Assembly: GCF_003205875.1 (NCBI RefSeq)
Contig: NZ_PUBZ01000079.1
Coordinates: 1-64,000 of the forward strand
Length of the DNA: 64,000 bases
Source: Herpetosiphon llansteffanensis
GTDB lineage: Bacteria > Chloroflexota > Chloroflexia > Chloroflexales > Herpetosiphonaceae
Direction: 5' to 3'
The position numbers and the translations under genes are program-made. Positions 1-9,589 of the stretch are shown piece by piece. Position 1 is the stretch's first letter. Every line of letters starts with the position of its first letter. The notes under the pieces were generated by a model. It saw only the letters and a program-made list of their open reading frames with translations. It ran no database searches and had not been told where the DNA came from.

Positions 1-410
1 GTCGGGGATCGGGGGCCAGGAGGAAAATCAAAAGGCAAAAGCCAGAACAGAGAGCAAAGATGTAATGGTTCATTGGATTGGCAATCATGGCCCCCGATCC
101 TCTCACCCCCTCGCCCACTGGACGCGGGCGAGGGGGAGCACGGATCGCATGATTGATTCCCCCTCGCCTCGCGGGCGGGAGAGGGGGCTAGGGGGTGAGA
201 GGATCAAAACGTGGTTAACCTCATCAATACACATAGAACATAGGGTTTGAGACTCGTGGTGTTGGGTTAAGGGCATCTCATCAAACCAATCTGTGGAATC
301 TGTAGCGAAAACAACCTTCGCGATCTTCGCGTACTTCGTGGTTTCAACATCGTGGCTTAACCTCAAGGATTAACCAACTTCTCACCAAAACAGGACGATT
401 AGCCAACATT
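1..410. repeat. Composite intergenic repeat block (copy 1)
   Basis: No gene is supported here. From left to right the stretch contains an A-rich word run (AAAATCAAAAGGC type), an AGAACAGAGAGCAAAG run, a C/G-rich inverted repeat with outer arms at 96-116 and 185-205, a CATAGAACATAGG word, an AATCTGTGGAATCTGT run and a CTTCGCGAT/CTTCGCGTA run. The same modules recur in the same order at 18330-18740. The short reading frames on both strands here have no codon structure and are treated as spurious. Confidence 0.75.
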
Positions 411-425
411 TTTTGCTCAAGCCTT

Positions 426-434
426 TGTTACAAT
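426..434 (+). promoter_or_regulatory. Possible extended -10 promoter
   Basis: TGT-TACAAT (TG at 426-427, TACAAT at 429-434) lies 40 nt before the small membrane-protein start. No good -35 is seen, so this would rely on the extended -10. Modest support. Confidence 0.3.
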
Positions 435-473
435 AGATACACGATTATTGTCAAGATTCATGAAGGGTAGCCC

Positions 474-740
474 ATGGCTTCATCAAGCAGTTTTATCATC
501 GTTCTTTTAGTAGTGGCATTGATTGGCTGGTTAGCAACTGTCCAGTGGATTCGTACTCACGAACGTTTCTCCGACCGCATCAAGCGCCTGTTGGTGCTGC
601 CTGCCTGGTTTCCATGGATGGGCGCAGCACTTGGTGTACCGGTGATGCGTGGCGATCTGCCGCTTGGTGATTTTGGCAAGGCGATTGCTAGTTTTGTGGT
701 TGGCTTGGGCGTATTCTGGCTCACCCGCCGCGAAGCCTAA
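474..740 (+). CDS. Small membrane protein, unknown function
   Basis: An 88-residue protein with a hydrophobic helix at about residues 7-25 (FIIVLLVVALIGWLA), a basic stretch (RIKR) and a second hydrophobic segment at about 68-84 ending in a basic tail (TRREA). It looks like a two-helix inner-membrane protein with both ends near charged loops. I recognise no family. The ATG at 474 follows a weak purine stretch (GAAGGG) 8 nt upstream. Codon use resembles the neighbours, and it stands alone, between the repeat block and a folded intergenic element. Function cannot be inferred. Confidence 0.6.
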   Translation: MASSSSFIIVLLVVALIGWLATVQWIRTHERFSDRIKRLLVLPAWFPWMGAALGVPVMRGDLPLGDFGKAIASFVVGLGVFWLTRREA

Positions 741-776
741 AGCGTTTACTCACCTCTCTGCACCTCATTCCACCTA

Positions 777-874
777 CCTATTCAGCAATTTTTTAGCAGC
801 ATGACGCTGCTGGCTTCAACCCATGGTTGCATTATTGCATCCATGGGTTTGGGCATGGCTAGTCCCTGAATAGG
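777..874. repeat. Multi-stem palindromic element (cloverleaf-like)
   Basis: Outer arms CCTATTCAG (777-785) and CTGAATAGG (866-874) enclose two further hairpins: AGCAGC (795-800) with GCTGCT (806-811), and AACCCATGG (818-826) with CCATGGGTT (841-849). The nested design would fold into a three-way junction of about 98 nt as DNA or RNA. It may be a small non-autonomous element, a transposon-end relic or a structured RNA; no other copy is seen in the window. Confidence 0.55.
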
Positions 875-967
875 AACAATGGGGCGATAGTCATTCCTTA
901 GTTGTATGCAAAAATTAGCATATCGTGATATGATTATCCTATTGCTGCTTAGACAGGAATCGTGCAG

Positions 968-2260
968 ATGCTTGAAAAACGAACTTTAGCTCAAAGCTTA
1001 CATCTTCCACGGCAATGGCCGTATATGTTTCGGGCGTTAAATCACCGCAATTTTCGCCTATTTTGGTTTGGCCAACTAATTTCGCTGATTGGCTCATGGA
1101 TGCAATCGCTGGCCTTGCAATGGTTGGTTTACCAAATAACCGGCTCGGCATTTGCCATGGGCACGGTTGCTGCCTTCACCGCCTTGCCAGTCTTGCTGCT
1201 TTCGCCCTTCACTGGGGTCTTGGTTGATCGCTATTCCAAGCGCTGGGTGGTGTTTTGGGCCCAAATGGCCGCGATGATTTCATCGTTGACCTTGGCAATT
1301 TTAACCTTCAGCGATAGTGTGGTTTATTGGCATGTGTTGGCTTTGGCCTTGGTCAATGGGATGGTTAATGCGGTGGATATGCCAGCACGCCAAGCATTCA
1401 CCTCTGAAATGATCGGCAATCGCGATGATCTGATGAACGCGATTGGCCTCAATGCCTCGATTTTCAACGGCGCACGGGCGATTGGCCCAGCAGTTGCTGC
1501 GATGTTGGTGAGTGCTGTAGGCTTGGCTTGGGCCTTTTTGCTCAATGGCTTGAGCTTTATCGCGGTATTAATTGGCTTGATGATGATGACTGGCCTAATT
1601 GCGCCAGCGCCACGCAAAAGCAATAGCTCATCGGTTAATGATTTTATGGATGGCGCGCGCTATGCCTTGCAAACGCCCTTGATTCGGATCATTTTGCTGC
1701 TGGTGTTGGTGCCAAGTATTTTGGGTTTTGGCTATACCTCGTTGCTGCCAATTTTTGCCGACCAAATTTTGGTTACTCCGCTGATTCCTGAAGGCTCGGC
1801 CCGTTTGGGTACGATGATGGTGGCCAATGGAATTGGAGCGTTGCTGGCGGCGTTGCGGGTTGCGCGCACCAATGCCCAAACTAATCGCCGCAAGTTATTG
1901 CTGAATGGCGCATTGGGCTTTGGCGTAGGCATCTGTTTGCTAGCGCTCAACCGCTCGTTTTGGCTGGCCTTGCCAATTATGACCTTCACTGGCTTTTCGA
2001 TGGTCAGCTTTTTGGCAACCGCCAACACCATTCTGCAAACCACCGCTGTCGATAGCTTGCGTGGGCGAGTGATGGGCTTTTATGTGATGACATTAGTTGG
2101 TTTGGGCTTGGTTGGCAGCTTGCAAGCAGGTTTTGTGGCCGAACATTGGGGCACGCCAATCGCAACTGGGATTGGTGGCTTGGCCTGTGTTGTTTCGGCC
2201 TTGCTTGGCTTGCGTTCCAAAGCCTTGTTGAGCTTGGTTCCGCGCCGCGAGCAAGCCTGA
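968..2260 (+). CDS. MFS transporter, EntS/MFS_3-like exporter
   Basis: A 430-residue polytopic protein with about 12 hydrophobic segments. The N-terminus (FRALNHRNFRLFWFGQLIS) and the loop LVDRYSKRWVV match the bacterial MFS_3 group that includes the enterobactin exporter EntS and many macrolide or multidrug efflux proteins. It should export a small molecule across the inner membrane by proton antiport; the substrate cannot be read from sequence. The ATG at 968 is preferred over GTG at 962 because AGGA at 955-958 is 9 nt from the ATG but only 3 nt from the GTG. It is transcribed alone and converges on a methyltransferase gene across a shared terminator. Confidence 0.85.
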   Translation: MLEKRTLAQSLHLPRQWPYMFRALNHRNFRLFWFGQLISLIGSWMQSLALQWLVYQITGSAFAMGTVAAFTALPVLLLSPFTGVLVDRYSKRWVVFWAQMAAMISSLTLAILTFSDSVVYWHVLALALVNGMVNAVDMPARQAFTSEMIGNRDDLMNAIGLNASIFNGARAIGPAVAAMLVSAVGLAWAFLLNGLSFIAVLIGLMMMTGLIAPAPRKSNSSSVNDFMDGARYALQTPLIRIILLLVLVPSILGFGYTSLLPIFADQILVTPLIPEGSARLGTMMVANGIGALLAALRVARTNAQTNRRKLLLNGALGFGVGICLLALNRSFWLALPIMTFTGFSMVSFLATANTILQTTAVDSLRGRVMGFYVMTLVGLGLVGSLQAGFVAEHWGTPIATGIGGLACVVSALLGLRSKALLSLVPRREQA

Positions 2261-2289
2261 TTGGAGGTACGCAATGGCGCGTGCGAAAG

Positions 2290-2326
2290 CGCAGTGATCG
2301 TTTTGTAAGCGATCACTGCGTTCTTA
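2290..2326. terminator. Bidirectional terminator between convergent genes
   Basis: Perfect 11-bp arms CGCAGTGATCG (2290-2300) and CGATCACTGCG (2310-2320) with a 9-nt loop sit between the stops of the rightward MFS gene and the leftward methyltransferase gene. A short T-rich tract follows on the + strand. Confidence 0.75.
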
Positions 2327-2328
2327 GT

Positions 2329-3099
2329 TTAACGACAGACAAACAAACCAACTGCTTTTTGAATTGGAAACACACCTTGGTTGGCGGCTAATTGCTCGCT
2401 GACCAACTCGCGACATAGCTCTAAAGATTCCTCGCTTAGGCGTTGGGTTGAGCGCACATACTCCACAATTGGCTCAATTTCGGTAACAGCCAAATTATTA
2501 TCAAAATCGATGCGCTCGACCTGAGCAAATTGCGTTTGCAGCAATTCCGCTCCATTTTCGAGGGTGAAACTTAAGCTAAATGGGGTTACATCGGCGCTAG
2601 GATCGACTGCTTGAATCAGCTCTTTAATTTCGTGTATATGCTGCTTGCCGTTGGTGGCGGCAAAAAATGTGCCATTTGGCTTGAGCACGCGCCGAATTTC
2701 GGCCAAGGCCAGGGCTTGGTCGGCCACGTGATAGAGCATATGGTTGGCAATTATCACATCAAACGAGCCAGCGGCAAATGGCAAATAATGGGCATCGATT
2801 TGGCTGAAATTGAGCTGCCCAAGCGCGCTAAGTTGAGCTTTGGCCGTGTGCAGCATGCCCAGCGAATGGTCGCTAAAGCTAATCTGCAACTGGCCTAGAT
2901 GGTTGCGCTGCTCGTGCCATAAACGCCCAGTGCCGCCGCCAAGCTCCAAAACTCGCCCTTGCTTGGGCAATTGCATGGTTTCCCACAGCCAATCGACCCA
3001 ATCTTGTTGGTTGGTGCTGAATCGCTCGTGAATGGCAATGCGGGCTTGGAGATTATTGCTGCTGCCATATTGCTTGGCTAATTGCTGGCGCATGGTCAT
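2329..3099 (-). CDS. Class I SAM-dependent methyltransferase
   Basis: A 256-residue methyltransferase of the Methyltransf_11 type. SAM-binding motif I (VLELGGGTG) is at about residues 50-57, an acidic post-I strand (ISFSDHS) at about 73-79, and FDVIIANHMLYHV (motif IV region) at about 113-125. The frame is open upstream into the HNH gene, but the ATG at 3099 has GGGAG about 10 nt upstream and keeps the family's N-terminus. A second ATG at 3093 is also possible. The substrate is unknown: the fold is shared by small-molecule, quinone and tRNA methylases. It lies 25 nt downstream of the HNH gene on the same strand, so the two are probably co-transcribed. Confidence 0.85.
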   Translation of the reverse strand: MTMRQQLAKQYGSSNNLQARIAIHERFSTNQQDWVDWLWETMQLPKQGRVLELGGGTGRLWHEQRNHLGQLQISFSDHSLGMLHTAKAQLSALGQLNFSQIDAHYLPFAAGSFDVIIANHMLYHVADQALALAEIRRVLKPNGTFFAATNGKQHIHEIKELIQAVDPSADVTPFSLSFTLENGAELLQTQFAQVERIDFDNNLAVTEIEPIVEYVRSTQRLSEESLELCRELVSEQLAANQGVFPIQKAVGLFVCR

Positions 3100-3124
3100 A
3101 ATCAAGCTCTCCCAATAAACAATC

Positions 3125-3889
3125 CTAGCCTTGGAAAATATGCTGATTGTGGTAGCGTAAAAAGGCTGGATCAGGCTGAAACCGAGCAGGCAGTTCGATC
3201 TGCCGTTGATCGTAGGCCAATAATAGATCGTTTGTAGCCGAATTAGCTGAGGATTTGATGAGGGTTGCGGCGACCTGAATCCGATAATCAGGCGTAATTG
3301 TGATGAGGCCACGATCAAAAGCCCGATCATGCAGTGTGTTCAAACAAAGTCCGTTGTGCGGATTAACTCGTTGTTCAGCAGCATGTGCCCAAGGCACAAT
3401 GTGGCTCGCATTTAACAAACTCGAAATAGTTAAACCAGTAATGCAGCAACGCTGATCATAGGCAGCGAGTACCATTTTACGAAAAAAGTGCTGATTAACC
3501 CGCACGCGCCGAAGTTGTTCACGCTCTAAACCTTCAATGATCGGCAGTTCGATCAGGCTAATCTCAGGCTCTGCTGGTGCTGGCTGCAAGCTTGCCAGCA
3601 ATTGTTCACTTTCAAAAGCCAACGCTTCCCAATTGTTATAAAACTCATTCCACACCGCTACATCAGCTTTACTGCCATGGCTGGCTCCCGCAATGCCACG
3701 CTGTTTTAATGCTGGATCAAGGCTAGCAAAATTTGATAACTTGAATGATACTGCTCCTGGAGAACGATTGATTAGTTGAGCCAAGGCAACTATTTGAGGA
3801 TTTTTAGCATTGATCTTACCAAAAGGAATTTTACAATAAAGATTGAAGGCTAGAATTAACTCATCACGTTGCCAAAGGTTTCTGCTCAT
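3125..3889 (-). CDS. HNH endonuclease domain protein
   Basis: A 254-residue protein. The C-terminal half carries an HNH_2-type nuclease core: CCITG, then NASHIVPW (first His), NPHNGLCL (Asn) and HDRAFDRG (last His), the order expected for a metal-dependent bba-Me nuclease. The first 60 residues look like a DNA-binding helical module (DELILAFNLY...SPGAVSFKL), common in HNH proteins annotated as putative restriction nucleases. The ATG at 3889 has GAGGAA 6 nt upstream; the ATG at 3907 lacks a site. The gene starts only about 16 nt after the U-tract of the pyrB terminator, so it has no obvious promoter of its own. The methyltransferase downstream does not resemble a DNA methylase, so a restriction-modification pair is not supported. 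Confidence 0.8.
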   Translation of the reverse strand: MSRNLWQRDELILAFNLYCKIPFGKINAKNPQIVALAQLINRSPGAVSFKLSNFASLDPALKQRGIAGASHGSKADVAVWNEFYNNWEALAFESEQLLASLQPAPAEPEISLIELPIIEGLEREQLRRVRVNQHFFRKMVLAAYDQRCCITGLTISSLLNASHIVPWAHAAEQRVNPHNGLCLNTLHDRAFDRGLITITPDYRIQVAATLIKSSANSATNDLLLAYDQRQIELPARFQPDPAFLRYHNQHIFQG

Positions 3890-3904
3890 TGCCGTTCCTC
3901 TCTC

Positions 3905-3944
3905 CAAAAAACAGCAGCCGCAAATAAACTTATTTGCGGCTGCT
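3905..3944 (-). terminator. Intrinsic terminator of pyrB
   Basis: Perfect 15-bp arms at 3913-3927 and 3930-3944 (AGCAGCCGCAAATAA and complement). Read on the minus strand they are followed by a run of six T. A strong rho-independent terminator immediately after the pyrB stop. Confidence 0.9.
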
Positions 3945-3951
3945 TGCTGGC

Positions 3952-4908
3952 CTAAACCTGCTCGCTGCCAGTGGCGAGGTAGTAGAACAAGGCCATGCGC
4001 ATAGCAACGCCGTTGGTAATTTGGGTTTCAATGACTGAATGCGGGCCGGTTGCTACATCGGGCATAATTTCAACGCCTTCGTTCATCGGGCCTGGGTGCA
4101 TCACAATTACATTGGAGTTGGCGCTGGCGACGCGGGTCGCATTCAAGCCAAAGCGGCGGCTATATTCGCGCAGCGATGGCAGCAATCCGCCTTCCATGCG
4201 TTCGTGCTGCAAACGCAAGGCCATCAGCACATCAGCGCCTTCGGCGGCGTGGTCGAGGCTATGCGAGATTTCAACATTCGGCCAAGTGCTTTGCCAATAT
4301 TTGGCTGGGCCAATCAGGGTTGGCGGGCCACAAACCACGACTTTCGCGCCCATTGTGGTGAGTGCCCACAAATTGGAGCGCGCCACGCGGCTATGCAGAA
4401 TATCGCCAACGATCACGACTTTTTTATCGGCCAGCTCGCCCAGCCGTTCGTGCATCGTGAAGAGGTCGAGCAAGGCTTGTGATGGGTGGGCATGGCGACC
4501 ATCGCCGCCATTAATCACTGAGCCACGGAAATGCTGGGCCACCAAGTAGGGCGAACCACTTTGACCATGGCGCATCACAATATAATCGGCTCCTAGCGCT
4601 TGCACCGTGCGCACCGTATCAACCAACGATTCGCCTTTTTTGACGCTGGTATCCTTGGCTCCGAGGCTGAGCACATTGGCCGAAAGCGCTTTGGCGGCTA
4701 GCTCAAACGATGAACGAGTGCGGGTGCTATCTTCCCAAAACATATTGACCACAATTTTGCCGCGCAAGGTTGGCACTTGCTTGACTGGGCGCTCCAAGAT
4801 GTCTTTCATCTGGGTGGCAATGGTCAACAAGCTGCGTAGTTCGTCGGCACTCCAATCATCAAGATCAAGCACATGCCGGCGGCGCGGAGTAGTGGTTGGC
4901 GAACTCAT
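3952..4908 (-). CDS. pyrB: Aspartate carbamoyltransferase, catalytic chain
   Basis: A 318-residue cytosolic enzyme that condenses carbamoyl phosphate with aspartate, the committed step of pyrimidine synthesis. Carbamoyl-phosphate-binding STRTR is at residues 61-65, the catalytic loop Lys at about 90-91 (SVKKGES), HGQSG at 114-118, DGRHAHPSQ at 136-144 and HPGPMNEGVEI near the C-terminus; all are family hallmarks. The ATG at 4908 has GGAG 8 nt upstream and removes a 13-residue unconserved extension. No regulatory chain pyrI or dihydroorotase pyrC is adjacent. It lies downstream of pyrR and the Clp/RF2 fusion on the same strand, but a terminator-like hairpin separates it from them, so expression may depend on readthrough or attenuation. 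Confidence 0.96.
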   Translation of the reverse strand: MSSPTTTPRRRHVLDLDDWSADELRSLLTIATQMKDILERPVKQVPTLRGKIVVNMFWEDSTRTRSSFELAAKALSANVLSLGAKDTSVKKGESLVDTVRTVQALGADYIVMRHGQSGSPYLVAQHFRGSVINGGDGRHAHPSQALLDLFTMHERLGELADKKVVIVGDILHSRVARSNLWALTTMGAKVVVCGPPTLIGPAKYWQSTWPNVEISHSLDHAAEGADVLMALRLQHERMEGGLLPSLREYSRRFGLNATRVASANSNVIVMHPGPMNEGVEIMPDVATGPHSVIETQITNGVAMRMALFYYLATGSEQV

Positions 4909-4943
4909 AGAAATTCTCCATCTTATAGCAAGTTGCATATTAA

Positions 4944-4975
4944 GCAAAAGCGCTTAGGTTGTGGCCTAAGCGCCT
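4944..4975 (-). terminator. Terminator or attenuator before pyrB
   Basis: On the minus strand GCGCTTAGG (4965-4973) pairs with CCTAAGCGC (4950-4958) across a 6-nt loop and is followed by TTTT. It lies between the Clp/RF2 gene and pyrB. In Bacillus, PyrR-controlled attenuators occupy comparable intercistronic sites, but I see no PyrR-binding consensus here. Confidence 0.7.
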
Positions 4976-4982
4976 TGATTCG

Positions 4983-7900
4983 TTAGCGACGGGCTGGCAA
5001 TGCTGCTCGCCAGCGTAACGCCGCTTCAATAAAGATGTCAAGCTCGCCTGCAAGGGCGGCTTTGGGATTGGTGTGCACAGTTTCGGTGCGCGGGTCTTTG
5101 ATGGTTGAGCGTTTGCCCAAGTGGTAGCTGCGCACCACCGAACCCCAAGCATCGTCGCTTGGCTGAATAAAATCGTCGAGCTTTTTCATGGCCAAGCGGG
5201 CTAGAAGCAGGCTATGCAAAAGTTCGCGCACTGCCCGCTCGCTACCTGCGCAGGCAAAGACCGCCGCGCCACTATAGCGATGGATTGCGCGACCAGTTAC
5301 CCGCAACTTGCGCAAAAAGTAGCCATCGGCGCGGGTATTGTTGACAGTTGTTTCGATTTCGCTGCTCGCTGGGGCTGGCGTATCGTCGGTTGGCACTGGC
5401 AAGACCGTTATTTGTACTTGGGTCACCGTTTTGAGCCGTGGCTCGCCGCCAGTTTCTGCAATGCGATGGGTGCCTGCCTCGCTGCGCAATAAGCCAAACG
5501 CCCCTGAGCCGCTAACCTGCAACGTTACCCGAATCAAAGTATCTTCTGCTGGCGTTTCGTCGATGACCTTGGCCTCAAAGCGCTTGCCCAGCGACCATTC
5601 CAAGTAGGCGTTGGCCAAGTTGCGTACCCAGCGCAAGCCCGCTTGGTCGCTCTCCAGAATGATATAGGCATCGTGCCAATCTTCTGGGTTGCTGAACAAC
5701 ATTTCTAGCTCGGCAAAGCGCAACTCGCGTTCGAGCCGTTTGGCCATGCGCATCAGTTCGGGGAACAAACGGCGTTCGTTGCGCTCGCGAATGCGTTGCA
5801 ATAATTGCGCTGCATCGTCGTACAAGCGCCGCAGATCGTCGCAACGGCCAACCCGCCGTGCTACATTGCTCAACTCGGCCAGCAAAAACTGGGCTTGATC
5901 GTGATCATCCCAAAAGCTGGGGCTGGACATTTCGTCCATCAGCTCGGTTTGGCGTTCGCGGGCCTCGACCACATTCAACTGCGCGATCAGATGATTCAGC
6001 CGCTTGTGCAATTGCTCGATAAACAGCGCCGCTTCTTCGACGGTTTGGGGCAATTGCAGCGCTTGCTCCTCGGGTGAGGGCAACAGCGGTTCATCATCAT
6101 CATTGGCCACCCACGAAGCCTTAATTTGCTCGCGGGCAACGTACAAGCGCAACAAGCCATTGGTTTGCTCAGGGCGGGTCAGCAACGCCGAGGCCAAGGG
6201 ATAGGTGACCATCTTTTCGATTTGGCGCTTCAGATAGCGTGCTCCATAGCGAATGCTGTAGCCATGTTTGAGCAAAATATCGAGCACTGCATCGTCAAGC
6301 TCAACCTGCACGTTGCGCCGCACCAAGCCTTCGCGTTCGAATAATTTGCGCATTTCGCGGGCAGCAATTTTGCGCATATCGCTCTGCGACAGTGGCTTGA
6401 AGAAAATCACGCCATCAAGCCGATTGATAAACTCTGGCGAGAAAAATTCTTCAGTTTCGCGCAAAACCCGCCGCTCAACTGCTTCGATGCCTTCGCGGGC
6501 TGCAAAACCCCACGTTTCGCCTTGTACAATCGTCGCGCCAAAATTGCTGGTCATAATGATGATCGTATTGCGCAGGTTAATTTCCTCGCCCATCGCATTG
6601 ACCAAAATACCTTCATCGAACAATTGCAAAAAGCGATTGAAAATCGAGCGATGGGCTTTTTCAAATTCATCAAGCAGCAGTACTGCAAATGGCAAATTGA
6701 TCAGCGCCATGGTGAGTTTGCCACGGCGCTCTGCATCGCTATCGCCCCACGTGCGGCCAAATAATTGGGCAAAATCGTATTCGCCGCTGTAATCGGCCAT
6801 ATTGAAGCGCACAAAGCGTTCTTCGCTGCCAAACAAGGTCGAGGCCAAGGTTTTGGCTAGCTCGGTTTTGCCCACGCCGGTTGGCCCAAGGAAGAAATAA
6901 ACGCCCATTGGCCGCGCCGGATCGTGGAGCCGTGCTTTGAGCAAGGCCAACTTTTGCACCATGGCGATGACTGAAGGATCTTGGCCGAGCACGCGCTCGC
7001 TGAACGAACGGCGCAAGGCAATTTCATCGAAGCGCTCATTTTCATCGAGCAATAATTTGGTGAGGCCAGTGCGGTTGCCAAAACATTCGACCACATGGCG
7101 CGGCAGCACTTCTGGCTCCTGCTGGCGTTCAGCCAAGAGCAGCGAATCTTCCAGCAATTCAATCGCCTTGCCAGGAAAGGCTTGGTTAAGAATAAAGCGG
7201 CCAGCAATATCGATCGCGGTGGCTTGGCTGGCTGGCTCAATAGTTGCTCGGTTGCGATGGCGTTCGGCCACGTGCTGCACAATTTCGGCTACTTGCTCTG
7301 GCTTTGGTATCGCCAAGTGAATCGAGGTAAACAAATCGGCGAACGATTCGCGATCAGCAGCAATCGCCTGCCAACGATCTGGCCGCGCTTCGGCGATAAT
7401 TTTCAATTTGCCATTGTGTAAATTTGATTCAAGCGCAGCGGCCAAATCATCATCATCATCATCGCCACGTTTGACCCCAGCGCCAACCGCCGCATGAATA
7501 TCGCGAATAAACAGCAACACAGCGCCTTGCTCGGCCAATTTGCCAAACAAGGTCGAGAGATTTGCGCGCCAGCCCTCGCCAAATTGCAAGCCAGCCAACA
7601 ACGAAGCAGGAGTCATCTCATACATCGGCAAATCGCGCAATTTTTCGGGCATCTCTTGCGGTGTTTTGACCAAACGGCGCACCAATTCATGCACCAAGGC
7701 AGTTTTGCCCGAACGCGCCTTGCCCAAAATAATCGGATTGACATGATCCATCGAGGTTAATAATTGCTGAACTGCCAGCAAATCTTCTTCGCGCAAAAAA
7801 GCTGGGCGCAACTCATCGCGTTCGGCGCGAGCGCGCAGATCGATGGTACAGCGGCTTAATAAATTGGCTAGTTCTTCATCTTCGACCATAATTCTCTGCT

Positions 7901-8065
7901 CATCTAACAATGGTGCAAGTTCATCAAGGGTCGCCAACAATGCAGCGGTTTCGGGGCGGCCATCTAATTGCAATGGTGCCACCGCTGCTCGTTTGCGCCG
8001 TGACCCAACGTGCTCCAAAAAGCGTGATGTCCGTCGCCGTCGTCGTGCTTGCCCGCTTCGCCCCA

Positions 8066-8066
<1 letters not shown>
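4983..8066 (-). CDS. Clp-type AAA+ ATPase fused to RF2-like domain lacking GGQ
   Basis: A 1027-residue protein with two parts. Residues about 90-650 form a ClpA/ClpC-like double AAA+ module. NBD1 has Walker A GKARSGKT (115-122) but a degenerate Walker B, LLFIRDIH (184-191), with Arg where the catalytic Asp is expected. NBD2 is intact: GPTGVGKT (394-401), LLLDEFEKAH (463-472), TSN (506-508), Arg finger FINR (546-549) and GAR (608-610). There is no Clp-N domain and no long middle domain; WGF (519-521) sits where ClpC has its ClpP-docking VGF. Residues about 672-1027 align with release factor 2: SPSFWDD (715-721), the domain-2 strand SGSGAFGLLRSEAGTHRI (852-869), WGSVVRSY (974-981) and the C-terminal GELDIFIEAALRW (1007-1019). 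Both SPF and GGQ are gone. The start overlaps the pyrR stop (ATGA), implying translational coupling. A ribosome-linked unfoldase is inference. Confidence 0.85.
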
Positions 8067-8626
<560 letters not shown>

Positions 8627-8651
8627 CTATCTGATCCGTCGCGTAATATCT

Positions 8652-8657
8652 ATTGTA
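8652..8657 (-). promoter_or_regulatory. Possible -10 element before pyrR
   Basis: TACAAT on the minus strand, 50 nt before the pyrR start. No convincing -35 was found 17 nt upstream, so support is weak. Confidence 0.3.
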
Positions 8658-8710
8658 GCCCCGATTTGGTGCGAACGCTACCGCACAGCGACCTAGGGCT
8701 AATGAATGAT

Positions 8711-9427
8711 TTAGCCGCCCAAGCGAACCCGCACCAAACCTTTAATATCTTGCCATGCAGTTTTAACAATTTTGACCGTCGTGCCCAAATCTTCAATCCA
8801 TTCAACTGGCACTTCAAAAATGCGATAGCCCCGTTTTTCGGCTTTGAGCAACAGTTCTGTATCAAAAAACCATTCGTTATCGCGCACGGTTGGGATGAGT
8901 TCTTGGGCTGCTTGGCGGGTGATGGCCTTGAAGCCACATTGGGCATCACGAAAACGATGCCAAAAGAGCAAGCGAATTAAAAAATTGTAGGCACGTGAGA
9001 TCATTTCGCGCTTCCATTGGCGCGTCACAATCGCCCCGTGCATCAAGCGCGAGCCAGTGCCAAGGCTATAATCGCTATGAATCAAGGCTGCCAGCAGCGG
9101 CGGCAAGGCCCGCAAGTTGGTCGAAAGATCAACATCCATATAACAAAGCACATCGGCATTACTTTTGAGCCACGCGGTGCGCAAGGCTCGCCCACGGCCC
9201 CGTTGCTCCAAGCGTTCAAAATCGACCTCGCCAGGAAAGCGGCTGCGCAAATCGTGGCAAATTTGGGGCGTGCGATCGGTCGAGCCATTATCGGCGACCA
9301 CAATCCGCCAACGATAGGGGCATGAAGCCTGCAAAAAATCACGCAGCGCTAAGACGCTTTGCTCGAGCTGCTGCTCTTCATTCAATACCGGAATCACGAT
9401 ATCAACGGAGTAGTCGGTGTGTGCCAT
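8711..9427 (-). CDS. Family 2 glycosyltransferase (dolichyl-phosphate sugar synthase-like)
   Basis: A 238-residue GT-A enzyme. It starts with the nucleotide-binding strand VDIVIPVLNEEQQLE, followed by VVADNGSTDRTPQI, the DXD-type motif YMDVDLST, and DAQCGFKAITRQAA with DNEWFFDTELL, the pattern of bacterial DPM1/DPG synthase relatives that move sugars to polyprenyl phosphate. No transmembrane anchor is visible, so it is soluble or peripheral. The ATG at 9427 has GAGG close upstream. A perfect consensus promoter lies about 130 nt upstream, giving a leader of about 120 nt. Lipid acceptor and donor sugar are not decidable from sequence. Confidence 0.88.
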   Translation of the reverse strand: MAHTDYSVDIVIPVLNEEQQLEQSVLALRDFLQASCPYRWRIVVADNGSTDRTPQICHDLRSRFPGEVDFERLEQRGRGRALRTAWLKSNADVLCYMDVDLSTNLRALPPLLAALIHSDYSLGTGSRLMHGAIVTRQWKREMISRAYNFLIRLLFWHRFRDAQCGFKAITRQAAQELIPTVRDNEWFFDTELLLKAEKRGYRIFEVPVEWIEDLGTTVKIVKTAWQDIKGLVRVRLGG

Positions 9428-9555
9428 ACAACCTCGGAGAAACAACAAACCCCAAGCCGACGATCCGACCTAGGGCATGAGCGAAAATGCGCAAAAATTG
9501 CTATTGAGCTACACGCCTTCGCAGCCTCGCCGGACCGCATTTAAAGGACTGCTCG

Positions 9556-9584
9556 ATTATAGTGGGCAGTCTAGGTAGTGTCAA
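9556..9584 (-). promoter_or_regulatory. Perfect sigma-70-type promoter
   Basis: On the minus strand TTGACA (9579-9584), exactly 17 nt, then TATAAT (9556-9561). It points at the glycosyltransferase gene, with a predicted leader of about 120 nt. Confidence 0.85.
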
Positions 9585-9589
9585 TCCTA

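Noticed and set aside
65-366. Short ORFs of 61-87 codons at the left edge
   Set aside because: They read through the palindrome and repeat words with no SD or conserved sequence.
2329-3889. HNH plus methyltransferase as a restriction-modification system
   Set aside because: The methyltransferase has a small-molecule-type fold with no DNA-methylase motif IV (DPPY/NPPY), so pairing is not supported.
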